A DNA stretch of 7,190 nucleotides from contig DBVY01000047.1 in the NCBI GenBank assembly GCA_002308575.1, forward strand, positions 1-7,190, given 5' to 3'. Under the pieces are notes generated by a model. It saw nothing but the letters and a program-made list of their open reading frames with translations, was not told the DNA's origin and made no database searches. Source of the DNA: Christensenella sp. UBA1252. GTDB taxonomy: Bacteria > Bacillota > Clostridia > Christensenellales > CAG-1252. How positions within the stretch are numbered: position 1 is the first letter of the stretch; each line of letters starts with the position of its first letter. Shown piece after piece: positions 6,049-7,190 of the stretch. The translations under genes and the position numbers were made by a program.

Positions 6049-7163
6049 TCTTCCGAACCTCCTTCATCATCTTGCGCAACGCCTTTATAGTTCAACTTCA
6101 CTTCATAAGCGATGTTCGAACCGCGGATCTCGCCGCTCTCCGTAACCTCGTTATCGACGTCAAAGAAAACGGACGACGAGAAGTCGCGGCAGTATTCGGG
6201 GAATTTTGCCTCAGGCGGTAAGATCAACGTAAACGTCATGAATTTCTTTTGGTAAACGAGATCCGTGATCGCATAGTAGGCGAACGTTTCTTGCTCGAAG
6301 CTGTAATCGCTTTGTTCAACGAGCGCTTCCGCATGCGCCTCTAAGATGTCGAGCGCACGTTCGATCACGCTCTTCATCGGGCACATCAAAAGATTGTACG
6401 TTTGGTCGTTATAAAGGACGTACGTGTACTTCACGGGAGAATAAAGATAGCCGTCCAATTCGACCATCGTAAACGGCGAAAGACCGTTCATGGACTCGGT
6501 GCTCGCGTTAAAGCTTTCGGCGAGAGTATCCAAGCCGATCGCGCTGTTTCCGCCCGTAAACATCATCGTCAGATAGCCGCGATAGTAGGTGTACCAAACG
6601 TTCTCTGTCGGTCTTTCGTTTTGCGCGGTTTCCAACGCTTTGATCGCGTAATAATACAGCTGACGATATTCGGCAAGCTCGGAATCTTCCGCAACTTCTT
6701 CCTGATACAAAGTATCCGCGATCTTTCCGTAATCCCAAGGCGTAAAGCGTTCGCCTTCCATAGGATCGTTTACCGAGTAGCTGTTTCCGATCGTGTTGTT
6801 CAAAATTGTTTCTTTAACCGCGGCGATCTCGCTGTCCGTTGCCTTCGGATAGAGGTGCGAATTCGTTTCGATATAGTCGTTGATCGCCCTCGCCGATTGG
6901 ATATCCGCGACGACGTTTTTATACTGTTCCGAAGTTTTACGGACGTACACCTTCGTCGTTGCGTAATTGGATTTCATTTCCTCTTTCTTTTGCAATTCGT
7001 TCGCCGCGGCGTTCGTTTTCATATTATAATAAGCGCCGACACCGATCGCAACCGCACAAATGATGATCGCAAAGACCGTCATAATCGCAATCGGGGACGC
7101 CTTCGCACCTTTCGCGCGATCGCCACCGGCTGCCTTAAAAAGGTTTATGTCTTTCTTAGCCAT
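6045..7163 (-). CDS. pilN: PilN-like type IV pilus platform protein, enlarged
   Basis: This protein has 372 residues. The N-terminus MAKKDINLFK contains an I-N-L motif at residues 6-8, resembling the conserved cytoplasmic segment through which PilN binds PilM in known pili. One transmembrane helix follows at about 24-46 (PIAIMTVFAIIICAVAIGVG), then a Lys/Glu-rich helical stretch at about 50-110 expected to pair with PilO. Residues from about 115 to the end are extracytoplasmic and rich in Tyr and Glu; the last 60 include strands (FMTFTLILPPEAKF, IAYEVKLNYKGV). Bacterial PilN proteins are commonly near 180-220 residues, so this one is much longer, with extra sequence mainly in the middle. AAGGAGG at 7176-7170 lies 6 bases before the ATG. 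The stop overlaps the PilO-like start. The assignment rests on the motif, topology and adjacency; a GspL C-terminal-like origin cannot be excluded. Confidence 0.7.
   Translation of the reverse strand: MAKKDINLFKAAGGDRAKGAKASPIAIMTVFAIIICAVAIGVGAYYNMKTNAAANELQKKEEMKSNYATTKVYVRKTSEQYKNVVADIQSARAINDYIETNSHLYPKATDSEIAAVKETILNNTIGNSYSVNDPMEGERFTPWDYGKIADTLYQEEVAEDSELAEYRQLYYYAIKALETAQNERPTENVWYTYYRGYLTMMFTGGNSAIGLDTLAESFNASTESMNGLSPFTMVELDGYLYSPVKYTYVLYNDQTYNLLMCPMKSVIERALDILEAHAEALVEQSDYSFEQETFAYYAITDLVYQKKFMTFTLILPPEAKFPEYCRDFSSSVFFDVDNEVTESGEIRGSNIAYEVKLNYKGVAQDDEGGSEE
6058..6064 (-). promoter_or_regulatory. Ribosome binding site deciding the PilO-like start
   Basis: AAGGAGG on the minus strand, located inside the 3' end of the PilN-like gene. 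Its 9-base spacing to the ATG at 6048 is better than the 15 bases to the in-frame ATG at 6042, so the longer form (MKMTQ) is preferred. Confidence 0.75.
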
Positions 7164-7166
7164 CTT

Positions 7167-7190
7167 TTACCTCCTTAAAAACGCGCCGAT
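7167..7190 (-). CDS. Possible 3' end of an upstream gene, perhaps PilM (partial)
   Basis: Reading in from the right edge on the minus strand, one frame gives IGAFLRR and then TAA (7169-7167), just before the PilN-like ATG at 7163. In conserved pilMNO clusters the gene here is pilM, whose product is an actin-like cytoplasmic ATPase-fold protein, and this short ending would be compatible. Eight codons cannot establish it. The other two frames also hit stops close by (7177-7175, and one overlapping the PilN-like start), so the choice of frame is itself uncertain. Confidence 0.25.
   Translation of the reverse strand: MGAFLRR

Noticed and set aside
5266..6090. Plus-strand open frame of 274 codons
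   Set aside because: It is antisense to the PilO-like gene, which has a membrane helix, coiled coil, strong ribosome site and coupled start. The plus frame is Arg/Phe-rich with no recognisable features.
6402..7178. Plus-strand open frame of 258 codons
   Set aside because: It is antisense to the PilN-like gene, with shadow-type Arg/Val/Phe-rich composition and no recognisable domain.

Overview
The window reads as part of a type IV pilus or type II secretion-like gene cluster from a bacterium of the Bacillota, probably an uncultured, gut-type member of the Clostridia. The support for this is indirect: strong AAGGAGG ribosome binding sites, a near-consensus sigma-A promoter, intermediate GC genes separated by very AT-rich spacers, and proteins of the PilN/PilO/pseudopilin families that look remote from the well-studied proteobacterial ones. 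The taxonomic placement is an inference.

Every gene I can support lies on the minus strand, so the cluster reads from right to left. At the right edge are a few codons that may be the end of an upstream gene (PilM would be expected there). Next come a PilN-like protein (7163-6045) and a PilO-like protein (6048-5281), coupled through an ATGA overlap. After a 133-base gap holding a strong hairpin comes a prepilin with a type IV prepilin-peptidase site (5147-4269), resembling the GspJ/PulJ minor pseudopilin. A 271-base AT-rich spacer follows, with a weak terminator candidate, a clear promoter and a leader of about 160 bases. The left 4 kb is one reading frame of at least 1332 codons (3997 to base 1), open through the left edge.

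That large protein is the main discovery candidate. Its N-terminus is a pilin-like membrane anchor without the usual Glu at +5, as in the GspK/PilX type of tip minor pilin. The rest appears to be a very long extracellular beta-solenoid, including 18-residue repeats resembling bactofilins. Proposed working model (inference): PilM-PilN-PilO form the inner-membrane assembly platform, the J-like prepilin belongs to a tip complex, and the giant protein is a pilus-tip or surface-displayed beta-helix, perhaps for adhesion or substrate binding. The last gene has its own promoter, so its expression may be uncoupled from the assembly genes.

Long open frames on the plus strand opposite these genes are antisense shadows. 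I see no RNA genes, insertion sequences, CRISPR arrays or attachment sites.
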